This document shows positions 24,570-35,960 of a stretch of DNA of 64,000 nt, one piece after another. Position numbers and translations under genes: made by a program. The number at the start of each line of letters is the position of its first letter. The stretch's first letter is position 1. Source of the DNA: Symbiodinium microadriaticum. Taxonomy: Eukaryota; Sar; Dinophyceae; Suessiales; Symbiodiniaceae. The notes beneath the pieces are model-generated. The model had not been told where the DNA came from. It did not search any database and was given only the letters and a program-made list of their open reading frames with translations. The stretch spans positions 48,969 through 112,968 of the forward strand of contig LSRX01001309.1 of assembly GCA_001939145.1 (NCBI GenBank). The letters are read 5' to 3'.

Positions 24570-24810
24570 TGATTTCTTCAGCTCCTTGCCTGATGTGGTG
24601 CGGCGTGAAGGCTGGATAGCGGCCCCTGTCGCAGCTTCAGGGTTTGCCGTCGTTTCTACATCTCCACTCAGGGAACATATCCCTGAAGCTTCTCGGGACT
24701 TGGATGACCAAGTTCATCGGCCAGACAAACTCTATCTTTTAAACCTGTCTGTTTTATGTTCAGGGTTTCCTGATACGGATCAAAATCAATTCCTCCTGTT
24801 TCGTCCTTGA
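24570..24810 (+). other. Candidate coding island with stop
   Basis: Plus frame of about 76 codons (PDVVRREGWIAAPVAASGFA...) closed by TGA at 24,808. Minus frames are interrupted. A second plus frame is open through the middle, so an internal intron is possible. No family was recognised. Confidence 0.38.
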
Positions 24811-25032
24811 GAAGGGTCTTTGGAACAACTCTTGTTTAGGGTTTAGATTCAGGGGTTTCGCATTGCGGCAGGTGTAGGGGCCTGGCATTTACAATCGGAC
24901 TGAAGGGTAAGGTGTTGGGATTGAGGGCTTCAGGGGAGTGAGATCCATAAGCCCTATCAACCCTATCAACCCTATAAACCCTACTAACCCTAAAAGCCCC
25001 AAACCCTATTAACCCCAAAAAGCCCTAAACCC

Positions 25033-25134
25033 TACTGTTGATGATATTAATCCTGCATTACCTGAAGGGCCCTAAACTATGGGAACTGTGGTATATTCTT
25101 TATTATGAGCAATGCAGGATTTATATCATCAACC
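25033..25134. mobile_element. MITE family 1 (copy d)
   Basis: tactgttgatgatattaatc and ggatttatatcatcaac as inverted ends. Confidence 0.9.
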
Positions 25135-25240
25135 CGGCTTCGGAGCTGAAGGTTTTGTGCGCAGTGGCCAGCCTTGGCGTTGACCTCCGAAAACCAGACG
25201 AGGACATTCCTCGATGATTCTTGCATTCAGCCAGGATCCC

Positions 25241-25320
25241 CCAAGAAGGGCCCTTTAATGGATCCCCCTATGGTCCTTAATAGTAGGCAGTTTAAGGTAT
25301 ATTAGAGGAGAGCTTGGGGG
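25241..25320. mobile_element. MITE family 10
   Basis: gggccctttaatggatcccc, then ccttaatagtaggcagttta and ggtatattagagg, aligned with 35,978-36,055. Confidence 0.6.
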
Positions 25321-25375
25321 GTCTAGGAGGGTACGAACGTCTAGGGCTTTGGGGTCTGGGGTTAAGAGTGATATG

Positions 25376-25556
25376 GTTTACGGCTCGCATTCGCGTTGTG
25401 ATATCAAATGACATGACCGCTCGCAAGCTGTCCACGTGCTTGGACAATTTCAGCCTAAATTCTAGCTGCGGATGCGCTCTGCACCGATTGTTCCCCTGCT
25501 TGAAACTTCAACATGTGCAGCATTCGCTTGGAACGATTGTATCGGCATCGTCCTAG
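25376..25556 (+). other. Candidate coding island with stop
   Basis: Plus frame of about 60 codons (TARIRVVISNDMTARKLSTC...) with five Cys and a TAG at the end. Minus frames contain stops. No known domain was recognised. Confidence 0.38.
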
Positions 25557-25610
25557 GTGGATCGTGTTTAGGGCTTTAGGTTAAGCATTTGAGGCTTCGG
25601 GTTTTAAAGT

Positions 25611-25871
25611 TTGGGGCACCGGAGCAGGTTCATGGGGCAAAACAACATCGCCCATCACGCGTCCACGTCCAAGCTGTCGCGCCCGCGACAAGGAGCAACC
25701 GCTCCCCAGAAAGGGTGGAGATTCAGGGGTGCAAGCTTTCTGCACATAGTTGCGAGCACCAGGCATCCAAAGTGGCTCCGATGGTTTGCGCGGCGCAACC
25801 TGGCTGGCACCGTCACCTTTGCCGTTGCGGTGGGGCCCTGGGAGTCGGTCTACTTGGCAGGAATTATCTGA
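25611..25871 (+). other. Candidate coding island, several open frames
   Basis: About 86 open codons on the plus strand; the second half is Trp/Arg rich (WLRWFARRNLAGTVTFAVAV...). Another plus frame and a minus frame are also open. Confidence 0.3.
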
Positions 25872-26684
25872 GATGGTAGAGACCCCCAAACCCCAAAACC
25901 CTCAAAATCCTAAACCCAAAACCCAAACCCCCCAAAATCCTAAACCCAAACGGTAAACCCCCCAAAATCCTGAACCCAAAACCCAAACCCCAAAAACCCT
26001 AAACCCCAACCCCCAAGCCTCATTGCTTGAGGAATATCCCTTGGATTTTAGTAGGAACCCTATTAACGGTTTAGGGTTTAGGGGGGGAGTTGAGGGTTCA
26101 GAGTTTACAACTTACAAAGCTTATTTTAAAAAACATGAAAGCACCAATAACGAATAAAAGCCCTAAACCCTAAAACCCTAAACCTTAAACCCTAAACTTT
26201 AAACCCCCCAACTACGCCAGAACCCGCTCTTGACGGGACCAGCGGCTCGGTCCCCAGGCCGGCTCTCACCTCCGCAGGCTCGGTATCTGTTTAGGGGTTT
26301 AGGGGCTTAGGGTTTAGGGTTTAGGGGTTTTGCCGAAGCTATGAGCTGGTGCTACCGTCTGGGAGTCGCATGCATGAAAGCAGCTGCCGTGGCTATTCTT
26401 CGTTAAGGGGATGGCTACGAAAGGCCCCTTGAGCGTAGAGATGAGGGTCAGTACAGTACGCACTCAACAATCGCAATATGTATAGATTTTGCCTACAATA
26501 GTCAAGAGCAGACGCAATGTACACCAAAAGCGTCGTAGCTTACGCTATACGATCGAAGCTTTGTTGTCTGAGAAAAAAGGCAACCTCTCAATTCGTTACG
26601 CCGCCATGGTATGTATCTGAAACTGCTGTGGTTGGTTGTGAGCTATCTCTTGGAGATAGCCATCATGAGCGATAACGCTCAGCA

Positions 26685-26775
26685 AGTTTAGGGTTTAGGG
26701 GTTGGGGTTTAGGGTTTAGGGTTTAGGGTTTAGGGTTTAGGGTTTAGGGTTTAGGGTTTAGGGTTTAGGGTGTAG
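26685..26775 (+). repeat. Longest near-perfect TTTAGGG run
   Basis: About eleven consecutive, almost perfect tttaggg units. It is interstitial, with ordinary mosaic sequence on both sides, and is not a chromosome end. Confidence 0.97.
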
Positions 26776-26861
26776 GTTTCCATTAGAGGACTATGAGGGC
26801 TCCTATAAGAATACTATAATAACTGGGTTTAGTGGTTTAGGGTTTAGGGTTTAGGGATAAG

Positions 26862-26958
26862 GACTATAACCCTCAGGCTCCATGTAGCCTTTTAAAGTAC
26901 CTATATAGGAACCCCTTTAAGGCCTAAGTATGTACCACGTGAGCACATCGAGCCTTAG
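26862..26958. mobile_element. MITE family 7
   Basis: aggctccatgtagcctttta, then ctatataggaacccctttaa and agcacatcgagcctta; inverted ends, slightly decayed. Confidence 0.75.
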
Positions 26959-27543
26959 GATAACTGTACCGATAAGAGTACTTTAATAACTGGGTTTAGC
27001 GGTTTAGGGCTTCGGGTGTTGGGGTTTACTGTTGGGGGGTTGACGGCTCGGGGTGTAATTTCGGAGCATTAGTTCAGACCTTGCCGTGGAGACCGTGCTC
27101 AAATTTAGGGTTTACCCGGATAGATCCGAAACCCACCCAAAACCCTAAACCAGTGTACACTGTAGGCCAGTACCACACGCAGACAACGAGGATCTGTGAG
27201 CAGGCTGTGTGGTGTTGAGATACCGAGGTAACATCGGAGCCTGACTAATGAGCTGTCGGCAAAAATACAACGCGTGGGATCAACGAAACAACGCCCAAAC
27301 CCTGCATCCCCAAATCTAAGTACGTCTTGTAGCATCATGGTTTACATGACGCCCATGGAAGAAGTGATGGTACTTGCATTTAAAAAATACTAGACCCGAC
27401 ATGAAGCCGTTAAGCCGTACGCGGATACTTAGACCCGACATCCTCAAACGCTGAGCTTCTAAACCCCGAAGACTCCCTCGGGGCGAGGGCCCCCCCCCTA
27501 TAGTAAAACCCAAAAAGTTGGAAAAAAACGGATAAAGGACAAC

Positions 27544-27650
27544 TACTGCTGGTGATAGAAATCTTGCAGTACATTGAGGACCCTGCACTATGGGAATTAT
27601 GGTATATTCCTGATTATGGGTGATGCAGGGTTTAAACCGTAGTAAACCGT
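27544..27650. mobile_element. MITE family 1 (copy e, diverged)
   Basis: tactgctggtgatagaaatc; core tgggaattatggtatattcc; right end gtgatgcagggtttaaac. Confidence 0.7.
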
Positions 27651-29168
27651 AGTGCTGGGATTCCCTATGGATCATTCTTAAGGATTGAGGCTATTGGGTT
27701 TCCAACTGTTGGGCTTCTACTATAACCACAAACCCCACCAGACATCAAAACCTTTAAGGGCTCCCTTTAAGGGTTTCCCTTAAGGGTCTCCTTTAAAGGG
27801 TGTAGGGTTTAGGGTCCCCAAACTACCATCTATTCGGGTGCATGGTCGGTTTGAGGCTTGGGGTGCAGGGTCCCGGCACCCAAGAACGGTCAGACCTTGC
27901 AATAAATATCGCCTAATTTTGGAGTATACCTGAATTTTTTAGTAGGATCCCTCATATGTCATATGGTTTACGGTATCTTCCTTAATCAAGGGATATTGGA
28001 AGGTCTGGATTGGCTTAGTTGCGAGCCGTATGCAGACCAGTTGCCGCTTCCAGGAGACTGGGATGGGTCACGAGCCTGGCAGCCTTGGGTGAGGAGAGCT
28101 CGGGCCCCTGATTCAGGCTTTAGGGCTTAGGGTTCAGAGCTCGGGGCTAAACCCTAAACCCTAAACCCAGGCAGGGATTTAGGGTTTAGGGTTTTAGGGT
28201 TTAGGGCTTTCTGGTTTCTCGACTCCAGGAAACACCAACTCTAAACTCGGTTGAAACAACACACTTCCAAAGAAAATCCTTCCTTAAGCAGTTGGGTTTA
28301 GGGTTTAGGATTTAGGAGTCGCCTTTGAGCAGACTGTCACGATACCAGCCTGTTCTTCAACCTACTCGCAAGATCTGTTTGGACCTTAACGATGTGAACA
28401 TGGTCTTGACACAGCACTACTTAAGGGCTTAAGAGACTTGGTAAGTAGTGTTGTATTGGGGCTCGTCCCAAGGAGAACCTTACTTGTAAAACCTTACTTA
28501 CTAATCTCATGAGCCTTTAAGTAAAGCTTTAGGGTTTTAGAAAAAAGGGGCGCAGGATCTGCAAGAAAAAGGAGTGGTTCGTAGGTACTTGCCGGTAGGC
28601 CCAGCAATCAGTCTTTGTCAGGGAACCTGACATGCAAGTTTCCAGAATAAGCGAAGTACCATGTATGCCACAAGCTGCCAGTGATTAAGCCTCTTGACAA
28701 AACCGTTGGCCGGACCCTAGCAAACCCTTGTAAACCCAACAAGACCCAACCCAAACTGACGCATTCTCTTGCGTTCCAATCCGTTATACTTGTAAACTTA
28801 AACCGTAGAGCAATCAATCCTTACCACATACCCTGAACCGTAGACACTTAAGCCCTAAACCCTAAAACTCATGGTTAGAACCCCTTATATCAGAACAAAA
28901 AGCCCCTCATGGACCCAAGCAGAGTCCAGCCGCCCAGGGGTAGAGCAGGTGGATCTTGAATCGTTGCTCTCCTTGCAGATCCTCTGCCTGTGCCTGATTT
29001 GATCTCCCGAAACCCTAAACCCTCAAACCTAAACCCTAAGCCCTACACCCTAAACCCTAAAACCCTAAACCCTAAACCCTAAGCCCTGCTTTGATCTGAA
29101 GCTTTGCGACCGGCCGCTTAGGGCGTAAAGACTTCGGGGTTTTTTGGGAGGTCTGCAAGGCCAACAAC

Positions 29169-29274
29169 TACTGTTGATGATATAAATCCTGCATTGCCTT
29201 AAGGCCCCTAAACGATGGGAATTCTGGTATATTCTTTATTATATGGGTAATGCAGGATTATATCATCAACCGTA
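29169..29274. mobile_element. MITE family 1 (copy f)
   Basis: tactgttgatgatataaatc and aggattatatcatcaaccgt; nearly symmetrical. Confidence 0.93.
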
Positions 29275-29379
29275 GGATTAAAGATTCTGTTCGGTTCCAT
29301 GGCATTGGTGGTTAAGTTCTCGGATTTCTTGTTCGGGTTTAGGATTTGGGCCGTAAGTATGGTATAGTATCGCAAAGTC

Positions 29380-29452
29380 CGAGTATAAATGGTATATTAT
29401 GAGTATAACCACTGGTAGTATGGGTAAGGCAGGATTTGTATCATCAACCGAA
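29380..29452. mobile_element. MITE family 1 (copy g, left end lost)
   Basis: Only the half ending aggatttgtatcatcaaccg remains, about 100 bp from the previous copy. Confidence 0.65.
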
Positions 29453-29805
29453 TTCACCCCACAAACCCTAAACCCCGTAAACCCCTAAACCCTAAACCCT
29501 AAATCCCTAAACCCCTGAACCCCACCCCGTAGTATTGACAAGTACTCCGACCCTTCGATTACGACTCAAAAGGCGTCGAAGGATCTCGAAGGCTCAGGGT
29601 GTCGGGATGAGATTTAGGGTTTAGGGTTTTAGGCTTTAGGGTTTCAGGATTTAGGGCTCTAGGGCTTTAGGGCTTTAGGCTTTAGGGCTTTAGGGTTTTT
29701 AGGGCATAAGAGCGGAGTGGGATTTGTTCCGGGACTTCTGGGCTGGTAAGGCTTCCGGGTTCAGAGTCTGCACCGGAATGTGGGCTTCAAGGCCTCTGTG
29801 CTTGC

Positions 29806-29912
29806 CCAAAGGCTCCATGTACCCTTATAGTATATACTCAGGCTTCAAAGTAGCTATATAGGAACCCCTTTAAGGCCTAAGTATGTACTATGTGAGCACA
29901 TGGAGCCTTAGG
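29806..29912. mobile_element. MITE family 7
   Basis: aaaggctccatgtaccctta and gagcacatggagcctta; the core shares ctatataggaacccctttaa with 26,862. Confidence 0.85.
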
Positions 29913-29932
29913 GTTGCATGGTGCTTTTATGG

Positions 29933-30143
29933 TCAACAATTTGAGCGGGTGTTCTTGTCTTATCTTTTGTCTGAAGAACGGACCTCAGAGTTCAGGGTTC
30001 GGGCTCGCAGTGAGGGACTAGTTTTCATGGTGATCGTGACAAGTCACGAAAAGCTTCTTCTCTTGGTGATGCTACTCTGTTCTTGTTGTTGCTATAGTAG
30101 TCGTCGTCCTGGTCGTGAAGAGCTACAGTGTCGCCGCTGTTGA
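29933..30143 (+). other. Candidate 3' exon with hydrophobic segment
   Basis: Plus frame of about 70 codons ending in TGA. It contains FERVFLSYLLSEERTSEFRV, then a Leu/Val/Cys-rich stretch that could span a membrane, then an Arg-rich tail. No family was recognised. Confidence 0.33.
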
Positions 30144-30319
30144 CCCTGAATCATGAAGCTTTACAGCAAACTGAACCCGTAAACCCGATACCTGCCAGCC
30201 ATGATACTCCAGGTCCCAGCACACGGGCTGCATGCCTCGGGGTGATGTAATTACGTCCGGGATGCAAGGGGTTAATGGCAAAAGCGATTTTGGTGCGATG
30301 GGATTAATAGAACATCAGC

Positions 30320-30574
30320 GTGCTAAGGGCAGCACATAAAAAGTCCTATCCACGTAGAGCTTCAGACATGAATATCGGCTCAGGTACCTTGCATGACAGC
30401 TTAAGGACTCCACTTAAGGACCAACGAGGGCAGGGTAGGGCGGCGAAGCAGTGTGCGGAAGTTATCAAATTGAGAATGTCCTCGATGTCACCCAACCGAC
30501 AAGTCGCAACTCTGCAACTCTACATGGTGCAGTCAGCCATCGTGTCTAGAGCCTCGAAATCATCTTCACAATGA
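30320..30574 (+). other. Candidate coding island with stop
   Basis: Plus frame of 84 codons (GQGRAAKQCAEVIKLRMSSM...), polar, ending TGA at 30,574. The frame opens after a GC-type region with no clear acceptor. Confidence 0.33.
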
Positions 30575-31484
30575 CCACAACCCAACCAGAATCAATAACA
30601 CAGCATCTAAATCCTCACCCAAGCTTCAAACCCCAAACCCAGAAACCCTCCTGAACCCATGTTCCAATTTTCTGCGGCTCGGTGTACCATGAAGCTGCAA
30701 TGAACACCCAGATTTTAAACTGGCCGAGTGGCTGGTCGAGGGAAGCCAAAGCCTTTGCTGCCTGTTTGGGGCTTCATCTGATTCAGACCCTATAGTAAGC
30801 CCTAAGCCCCAAACCGCTAAACTACCCTGAAACATAAACCCCTCAACCCTAACCCCGAAACCCTAAACACAAGGCTTTGAGAGCTAGGGTGGCCTCTTAC
30901 GGGCTTCTCCATGAACACGTGAAGGCCCAGGATCTCTAGCATTCAAAGACTTCAAGTAGGATTTTGCATATGATATAGTATCATGATCATACGGGACCAT
31001 GGAATACTACACCTAATCTCTAAATCTTAGTCCTAACTCTAAACCCTGATCATAAGGAGTCATATGGAATACTACACCTCATCTCTAAACCTGAAACTCC
31101 AAACCCTCCGGAGTTTAAAGCCTCCTTGAGAAACGGGGTTTAGCTTGAAAGGGCTCGCAGATTTGGGCTAATAGCCTAAGGCTTCGGGATTTAAAGAGTT
31201 TAGGGTTTAGGGACGTGGGGCCCTAAACAAATAAACCCTAAGTACACCCGCAAGAATGCCCTCCCCCCGCCAAACGTTAAAGCCAAAACCCTAAAACTCT
31301 CAAACCCTAAACCCTAAAACCCAAAAACCCTAAACCCTAAAGCCGTAAAGCCTAAACGCTGCAACAAAAAGACATCCCGAGTGCCCTCCCTGCGCCTCGT
31401 TGGCTCCCAGAGCTCCCGCAGAGGCCACGAAGCCGTCCCGGGCAAGGCAAAGGGCCAGGGGCAACCTTTTTCGGGTTTGGGGAT

Positions 31485-31692
31485 TAGGGTGTAGGGTTTA
31501 GGGATTAGGGTTTAGGGTTTTGGGTTTGGGGTTTAGGGATTAGGGTTTAGGGTTTTGGGTTTGGGGTTTAGGGATTAGGGATTAGGGTTTAGGGTTTGGG
31601 GATTAGGGTTTAGGGTTCGGGGATTGGGGTTTAGGGTTTTGGGTTTGGGGTTTAGGGATTAGGGTTTAGGGCTTTGGGCTCGGAGTTCGGGG
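31485..31692 (+). repeat. Higher-order TTTAGGG array
   Basis: Heptamer variants arranged in a repeating block (tttagggattagggtttag, then ggttttgggtttggg), about four blocks of roughly 50 bp. Confidence 0.9.
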
Positions 31693-31867
31693 CTTAAGGT
31701 TGAAGGTTTCAGGCTCCTTCAAAGGGTACTACCAGGCTTCTAGAAAAGCCTTCTCCGGGGCGTTTTTAATGCATGGGCCTGAATAACTCTACTAGGATTT
31801 TCCGGGCCTTGAAGTTTAGATCTTAGGAGTTTAGGATTCTGTTCCCACTAGGGTTTAGGCCGTAGGG

Positions 31868-31970
31868 CCTCCTCAGCCTAGAACCCCCCCCTAACTACCC
31901 TCTACTAAAGCCGAAATGCCCCCTGTTTTGGGACCATAGGGGCTCCATTAAAGGGCCTTGGGGGGGGATC
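31868..31970. mobile_element. MITE family 10, inverted orientation
   Basis: ccccccctaactaccctcta and ccataggggctccattaaag; complement of the copies at 25,241 and 35,978. Confidence 0.65.
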
Positions 31971-32153
31971 CTGGAGGGGTTAAATGGTGTTGGATTTTCG
32001 GATGTAGGTTTTGTGGTTTGGGGTTTTAGGATCTCTGTACCCTAAAGCCTACACCCTAGAGCCTAAGTTCCTAAACCGGTTAAGGGGTGAAGGTCTTGGG
32101 TTCGAGGTTTGGGGTATATAGGGTTCGGTGTTGGCGTTTAACGGTGCGGTACG

Positions 32154-32246
32154 ATCAACAACTACCAAGATAATTCCTTAGGGTTCCTTGTAATGCTATA
32201 AAGGAGCCCCGAAGCCCTATTCTAATTAAGAAGGCCCCGACATTAC
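32154..32246. mobile_element. MITE family 3, diverged
   Basis: Right half agccctattctaattaagaa, then ggccccgacatta; the left end is barely recognisable. Confidence 0.5.
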
Positions 32247-32394
32247 ATCCTGGTTTGAGGGCTCCTTTCACGGCTTCCTTCAGTTGTTCAACGGAGCCTC
32301 CTCCCATTGCAGTTCCTTTTTTGCGGGCTACCTTATAGCAGCCAAGACATAGAGTTAGTCAGACCAAAACAAACAAGTACAATGGAGACTATAG

Positions 32395-32585
32395 GAGGAT
32401 TTAGGGTGATAAAACCAAAACCCTATAAACCTAAAAGCCCTATAAAACCTGTAAGCCCTTAAACCTAAAAGCCCTATAAAACCTGTAAGCCCTATAAACC
32501 CTGTAAGCCCTAGAAACCCTATAAGCCCTATAAACCCTACACACCCTATGAGCCCTAAACCCTCTAAGCCCTGCGAGCCCTAAAC
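32395..32585 (-). repeat. CCCTATAAA-type array
   Basis: Tandem ccctataaac / cctgtaagc variants of the heptamer; complement of the TTTATAGGG form at 17,500. Confidence 0.9.
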
Positions 32586-33357
32586 GCTGAGAAGCAGAAC
32601 GGACAGAGGCCTGGACGGTCAGACCTAGAGCCCAAAAGCGGCCCTGTCACAAGCCCTGCAATCCCACACAGTCATCCCTGATCCCTATTAGGGTTTAGGG
32701 GTTTAGGGGTTTAGGGGTTCAGGGGTTTAGGGGTTCAGGGGTTTGGGGGTTCAGGGGTTTGGGGGCTTAGGGGTTAGGGGTTTAGGACTAGGACGCCAAA
32801 CTGCCGCCGATAGAAGCCTTATAGAAGCACTTGCCTTGAGGTCGGACCCCCAGCGTGCCCCGAATATGATCCTTTTGAGAACCCTTATAGGAACCCCGAA
32901 CTCCGTAAAGGACCCTCGAGGCGAAATGGCACCCCACCAGAACCCGGAGGAAAGGAACGCTTGAAGGAACCCCTCACACAACCCTTCACAATAACCCTTA
33001 AAGGCCCAAAGGACGGAACCTTTGTAGAAATCCTAGAGCCTAAACACCGTATCTTAAAAAGAGCCTTAGAGCCCTGCCTTCCCTTCAGGGGATCCAGAAG
33101 CCGTAGCCGCTTCGCAGGGGAAGGGCCGGAGGCCTGTCTCTGTCAGTTCGTTGATGGTTTCGGCTTTAGGTTTTGGGGTTTTAGGGTTTAGGGGTTTAGT
33201 GTTTAGGGTTGAGGGGTTTAGGGTCACATAATGGGTTACATAAGGGTTCCGTTAAAGGGTTTCTTTAGGGGGCTGCTGCAAGACCGGGTTGGACTGAGGG
33301 TTCGTTCAAGCCTGGAAGGATTGCTTTAAGGGTTCCCTGAAGCCTTGACGGATCCTG

Positions 33358-33473
33358 TACTTGGAGGGTCGGGGGACGTAGTAACTAGTTATTTAACCCC
33401 AATTAGGATCCCATTTAGAGTACTTATAACTCTACTTCACATCTACTTACTAAGTCCCCCGACCCTCCAAGTA
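33358..33473. mobile_element. MITE family 6
   Basis: tacttggagggtcgggggac and gtcccccgaccctccaagta are perfect inverted ends, with TA at each border. Confidence 0.95.
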
Positions 33474-33487
33474 GGGGCTCCCAGCTT

Positions 33488-33602
33488 AAGGCTTCCCGAA
33501 ACCGTTGGCGTTGGCGGCCATCCAGTGCGCACAGTTCTTTCGGCTCGGAAGTCTACGGGGTCATGTAGGAATGTGATTGAGAAACCCGGGTTCTACAACT
33601 CT
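33488..33602 (+). other. Exon-like island
   Basis: Plus frame of about 37 codons (LPETVGVGGHPVRTVLSARK...) between a family-6 and a family-7 element. No homology was recognised. Confidence 0.3.
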
Positions 33603-33717
33603 AAGGGTCCATGTACCCAAATAGCCCAAATAGTAAAGACTTTGGCCCCAGAGTACCCATAGAGGGACTACTTTTAAGGCCACAGTATCTACTATTTGAG
33701 TACATGGACCCTTAGGG
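33600..33717. mobile_element. MITE family 7
   Basis: ctaagggtccatgtacccaa and gagtacatggacccttag as inverted ends. Confidence 0.9.
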
Positions 33718-34001
33718 TAACCCCAGAACATTAGAATCCATGCAAGGAACCACTACGTAAGGACCCCATGGATTCCTTGTGGAGGCTCTACAGTCCCGGG
33801 ACATTGACGTCAAACTACGGGGGTTTACGGAGAATCATGCTTCTCCCCGCTTGGGGTTTTTAGGGTTTAGGATCTAGGGCTCGTCCCGGAGTCCTACATC
33901 CTCAGCATCTTTCAGCCCTAAGACGTAATAACATGCCTGTGACTTCGTAAGGACGGAGAGTTTGAAGTTCCGCTCACCCAACACATGGGACTTTCCGAAA
34001 T

Positions 34002-34080
34002 TAGGGTACCTTGTTTTGGGGTCCTTATACTAAGGATCCTACTATTTAGGGTACTATATATGGGTCCCTATTTTCGGAAA
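34002..34080. mobile_element. MITE family 9
   Basis: tttccgaaattagggtacct and gggtccctattttcggaaa are inverted repeats. Confidence 0.85.
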
Positions 34081-34184
34081 CCCCCACATGGGTTGCAGAC
34101 ATGATGCAGTACGACGTGGTGCTGAGGTCGCTTGTGCTTGCTGCTGGCAAAAACTGTAAACTTGTGCTTGCTGCGGTTTCGCTC

Positions 34185-34278
34185 TACCCATAGGCTCCTA
34201 AGTAGTTCCTTTTTATGGTTCATATTTAGAATCCAAAAAGGTAATCCCAAAAAGGAACTACTAAGGAGCCGATGGCTA
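34185..34278. mobile_element. MITE family 5 (copy b)
   Basis: tacccataggctcctaagta and aactactaaggagccgatgg; TA at both borders. It splits an exon-like island (34,100-34,184 and 34,279-34,370). Confidence 0.9.
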
Positions 34279-34910
34279 GCCAGTAGCGGCAGCACGACGA
34301 CGACGACGACGCTCATTATCATGTCGGCGGTCGGCTCACCCTTCGCCAGATGCTGGGCTACTGCTGTTGATACTACCATCCCAACCCCAAACCCTAAACC
34401 CTGAACCCTAAAACCCTAAACCCTAAACCCTAAGCCATCCCATGGCTCAGCATCAGCGGAGGCCTCTCCAACTACGAAGACCACACGATCTCGGAACTGG
34501 AGATACCTGGGCATCACGGTTTAGGGTTTAGGGTTTAGGGGCACTACAATTCCCAAACCCTGATGGAATCCAAACACGAAGCCCCAGAAAAATTGAAACC
34601 AGACAAAATACCTTTCAGGTCTCGAAAGAACTCTCAACCACGAAAAGCCTAGGCGCTAAAAGCTTGCCTAAAAACCCTACACCCCCCAAAATCCCTAAAA
34701 CCAATCCCTTATATAAACCAAAAACTCTAAGCCGTAACAACCCAAAAAAACTGAAACATTAAAGCCTAAACATGCCAACACCTTGACTTTAGGGTTTAGG
34801 GTTTAGGGTTTCCTAAAAGCCCCAATTAATTAAAGACCCAGGAGCGAGAAAAACCCGAATAACACGCAGATGCCCCAAAGCCTAAGCCAACGACAAAATC
34901 TTTAAGCCGT

Positions 34911-35016
34911 AATGCAGGGGGCCTTAGTAAGTAGAATAGGGCTTTAGGCTCCTTTCCAGTATAGTTAAAAACGAGAACCCGAAAGATTAATATTGGTAAT
35001 TTGCAAGGCTTCTGCA
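34911..35016. mobile_element. MITE family 3, diverged
   Basis: taatgcagggggccttagta and caaggcttctgcattaa; recognisable ends and a decayed core. Confidence 0.7.
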
Positions 35017-35270
35017 TTAAACACCCTAACTTCTAAAGTGCTAAAGCTTCAAGCGTAAGAGGGCTTGCGAGCCTCACGAGCCTTCGGTTCTGAACCCACC
35101 TACTTGACGCAACCCCAAGAATATCCTTCTCGTTCGCTCCATACGATGATGGGCATGTCTGTGTACTATATTGTATAATATTGTTTGATATCATTAATAA
35201 ATTATATCAGATTATATTACATTGTGTTTGGGCACGAGGGCAAGGGGTGTTAAGGGTGGGAGTGCTTCAG

Positions 35271-35444
35271 TTTGAAAGGTGGCTGAGCGAAGCATTCGCG
35301 CACAAGTTCGTTCTACTCAAGATTTATATAGAAACTGTCCCATTGAACCTTCCGCCCAATAAGCCTTCGTTGCCTGGACACCAGCCGCCAAAACCACCAA
35401 CCCAATTTGTTCCCCCACCAATCCCAATGAGTGCCCCATCCTAA
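35271..35444 (+). CDS. Possible terminal exon, proline-rich C terminus
   Basis: After tgcttcag the plus strand is open for 57 codons and closes with TAA at 35,442-35,444. The frame starts FERWLSEAFAHKFVLLKIYI and ends in a Pro-rich tail with PPKPPTQFVPPPIPMSAPS. The opposite strand has no comparable frame. It lies tail to tail with the minus-strand gene ending at 35,464, a convergent layout with a 19-bp gap. Upstream is an AT-rich stretch (35,155-35,220) and no earlier exon was joined. No family was recognised. Confidence 0.42.
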   Translation, partial: FERWLSEAFAHKFVLLKIYIETVPLNLPPNKPSLPGHQPPKPPTQFVPPPIPMSAPS

Positions 35445-35463
35445 CGTTTAAGACGACCTATTC

Positions 35464-35792
35464 TCAAACTCCTGAGTTCAACAACCAGAACCACGTGTAC
35501 CCAGAAATGCCAGCGTATCGGTTGATATCCTGTGTGATAGCGTCCTCATCGTCCAGATAGATGATGAATCGCGGTACCACTGATCTTCTGGGCCAACTCG
35601 TGAAGCTTAGCGCCCTTCCCGTTGCCGCCAGTCTTCGAAGCAGTAAAGAGGAGGCAGCTGGTGTGAACACTGCAAAAATCCTTCCGGGTCCACCCAAACG
35701 GGTGCGGTTTGCTACAATGAACCACAGAAGACTGCCACGAGAGCCCAGCTCACAGATCATATCGATGGTGCTTTCGAATACATCTGTGCGAC
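35464..35792 (-). CDS. Unidentified gene, last exon
   Basis: Last exon of a minus-strand gene I do not recognise. An acceptor AG at 35,793-35,794 follows a CCCTAAA run; the frame then runs 108 codons to TGA at 35,464. It begins RTDVFESTIDMICELGSRGS and has a hydrophobic patch (LLWFIVA) and an acidic stretch (YLDDEDAITQDINRYAG). Joining to the exon at 35,870-35,960 keeps the frame across a phase-1 intron of 77 bp whose donor is GCCCCC. A plus-strand frame overlaps (35,561-35,806), but it has no supporting splice partners. Function unknown. Confidence 0.55.
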
Positions 35793-35869
35793 CTTTAGGA
35801 TTTTAGGGTTTAGGGTTTAGGGGGGATCCCTGCCTCAGACCCGTGGAAGCAAACGGCTGACAAGGGGGC

Positions 35870-35960
35870 GCCCGGCTACCAACCCTTCAGCATCTGACAT
35901 GCTTTGCACACGTTGCTGGATATCTCCTTCTTGTGGCCCAAACTTTATTTGATCAGTGTT
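35870..35960 (-). CDS. Unidentified gene, internal exon
   Basis: 91 bp, 30 codons plus one base. Acceptor cttgcag|AAC, donor C|GCCCCCTTG. It encodes a polar segment starting NTDQIKFGPQEGDIQQRVQS. Phase matches both neighbours: the exon before ends in phase 0 and the exon after starts with two bases completing Arg. The donor resembles the GCCCCTT donors of the aquaporin gene. Confidence 0.6.

Noticed and set aside
26685..26775. A chromosome end
   Set aside because: The array is short and has complex sequence on both sides; similar arrays occur throughout the window in both orientations.
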